Shown: positions 63,663 through 64,000 of the stretch, piece by piece
Numbering within the stretch: position 1 is the stretch's first letter
Layout: each line of letters opens with the position of its first letter
DNA from: Streptomyces sp. RKAG293
GTDB lineage: Bacteria; Actinomycetota; Actinomycetes; Streptomycetales; Streptomycetaceae
Direction: 5' to 3'
Length of the DNA: 64,000 nucleotides
Assembly (NCBI RefSeq): GCF_023701745.1
Contig: NZ_JAJOZB010000001.1
Span: 2,176,501 to 2,240,500 of the forward strand
Notes under the pieces: model-generated
Database searches by the model: none
Told to the model about the DNA's origin: nothing
What the model saw: the letters and a program-made list of their open reading frames with translations, nothing else
Made by a program: the position numbers and the translations under genes

Positions 63663-64000
63663 TCACAACGGAACGCGGAGCAGCTCGTCGATGAGCCCGG
63701 CGGCCTGGACCGCCAGCACGCTGTCGCAGGCGGCCAGCTGGCCGCGGACCGCCGCGAACCGGTCGCGCAGACGCTGCGATTCCATACCCCGCCCCTGCTC
63801 CACCATCCGGACCGCCAGCGTCGCGGCGTGGTCGGCCTCGCCCCGGCGCAGCTCCACATGGGTCAGCACGGCCAGCCGGTGCACCCGTCCACGGGCGTGC
63901 GAGGGGGAACTCACCGCCTGGACGGCGTGTTCGAGGGCGGGCCGCAGCTCACCGAGGCTCAGGAACGCCTCCGCCAACTGCACGTCCACCAGCCCTGGTT
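63663..64000 (-). CDS. C-terminal part of probable TPR-containing regulator
   Basis: The frame is open to the window end, so the start lies beyond 64000; 112 residues are visible. They form helical repeats (VQLAEAFLSLGELRPALEHA; HRLAVLTHVELRRGEADHA) of TPR type. Such tails occur in Streptomyces XRE regulators next to NUDIX genes, but the DNA-binding part is not visible. Confidence 0.6.
   Translation of the reverse strand, partial: PGLVDVQLAEAFLSLGELRPALEHAVQAVSSPSHARGRVHRLAVLTHVELRRGEADHAATLAVRMVEQGRGMESQRLRDRFAAVRGQLAACDSVLAVQAAGLIDELLRVPL

Overview
The window is a chromosomal segment of a high-GC actinomycete, almost certainly a Streptomyces. The evidence is the G/C-rich third codon positions, frequent GTG starts, the sporulation gene ssgB, a compact argC-J-B-D-R run with argH beyond it, and the thrS-HIT pair. 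Nearly every gene is housekeeping or conserved Streptomyces core. I see no integrase, transposase, CRISPR array or secondary-metabolite cluster.

Layout. 1-6.1 kb: the 3' part of an EF-G-like GTPase gene, a membrane protein, a HIT/Ap4A-type hydrolase gene and thrS. The thrS reading frame is interrupted twice in C/G homopolymers. 6.2-9 kb: a translationally coupled pair (DUF4365 protein plus an unknown protein) and a DEDD exonuclease. 9-15.7 kb: two tRNA-Val(CAC) genes around a large membrane protein, then ssgB and small regulators. 15.8-18.6 kb: a GNAT protein and coupled pabB-pabC-like genes. 18.7-19.3 kb: a tRNA Gly-Cys-Val-Val-Val operon with perfect tandem duplication. 19.3-25.4 kb: small proteins, a Ser/Thr kinase and two coupled acyl-CoA dehydrogenases behind a KstR2-like palindrome. 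25.7-33.6 kb: an RNA methyltransferase and cobalamin/siroheme genes (cobA/cysG-type, a BluB-CobT fusion, cobL). 34.6-37.6 kb: metNIQ methionine importer behind a Cys/Met-rich leader peptide. 37.6-44.8 kb: HAD phosphatase, membrane proteins, a sigma factor, glycerophosphodiesterase, acyltransferase, and an MFS exporter with its TetR repressor and palindromic operator. 44.8-51.3 kb: arginine biosynthesis (argH; argC-J-B-D-R) with ArgR-type promoters. 51.4-55.7 kb: YdeI protein, DMT transporter/LysR pair, RlmG-like methyltransferase, GNAT. 55.8-57 kb: the most unusual locus. 57-64 kb: glycosidase-like lipid/cell-wall genes, 3-hydroxyacyl-CoA dehydrogenase, a polysaccharide ABC exporter with a divergent TetR, small proteins, NUDIX and a truncated regulator.

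The unusual locus (55.85-57.0 kb, minus strand) holds an uncharacterised 244-residue protein gene. Directly downstream, on the same strand, are two tRNA-like units whose halves are in inverted order. Each unit has a T arm and acceptor 3' strand, a 6-9 nt spacer, then an acceptor 5' strand and D arm. The acceptor strands match within each unit, the anticodon stems close, and the sequence outside each half pairs to extend the anticodon stem. This is the architecture of circularly permuted tRNA genes, known from some algae and archaea. I treat it as the strongest candidate for a poorly described system here.

All assignments come from reading the sequence; no database search was possible.
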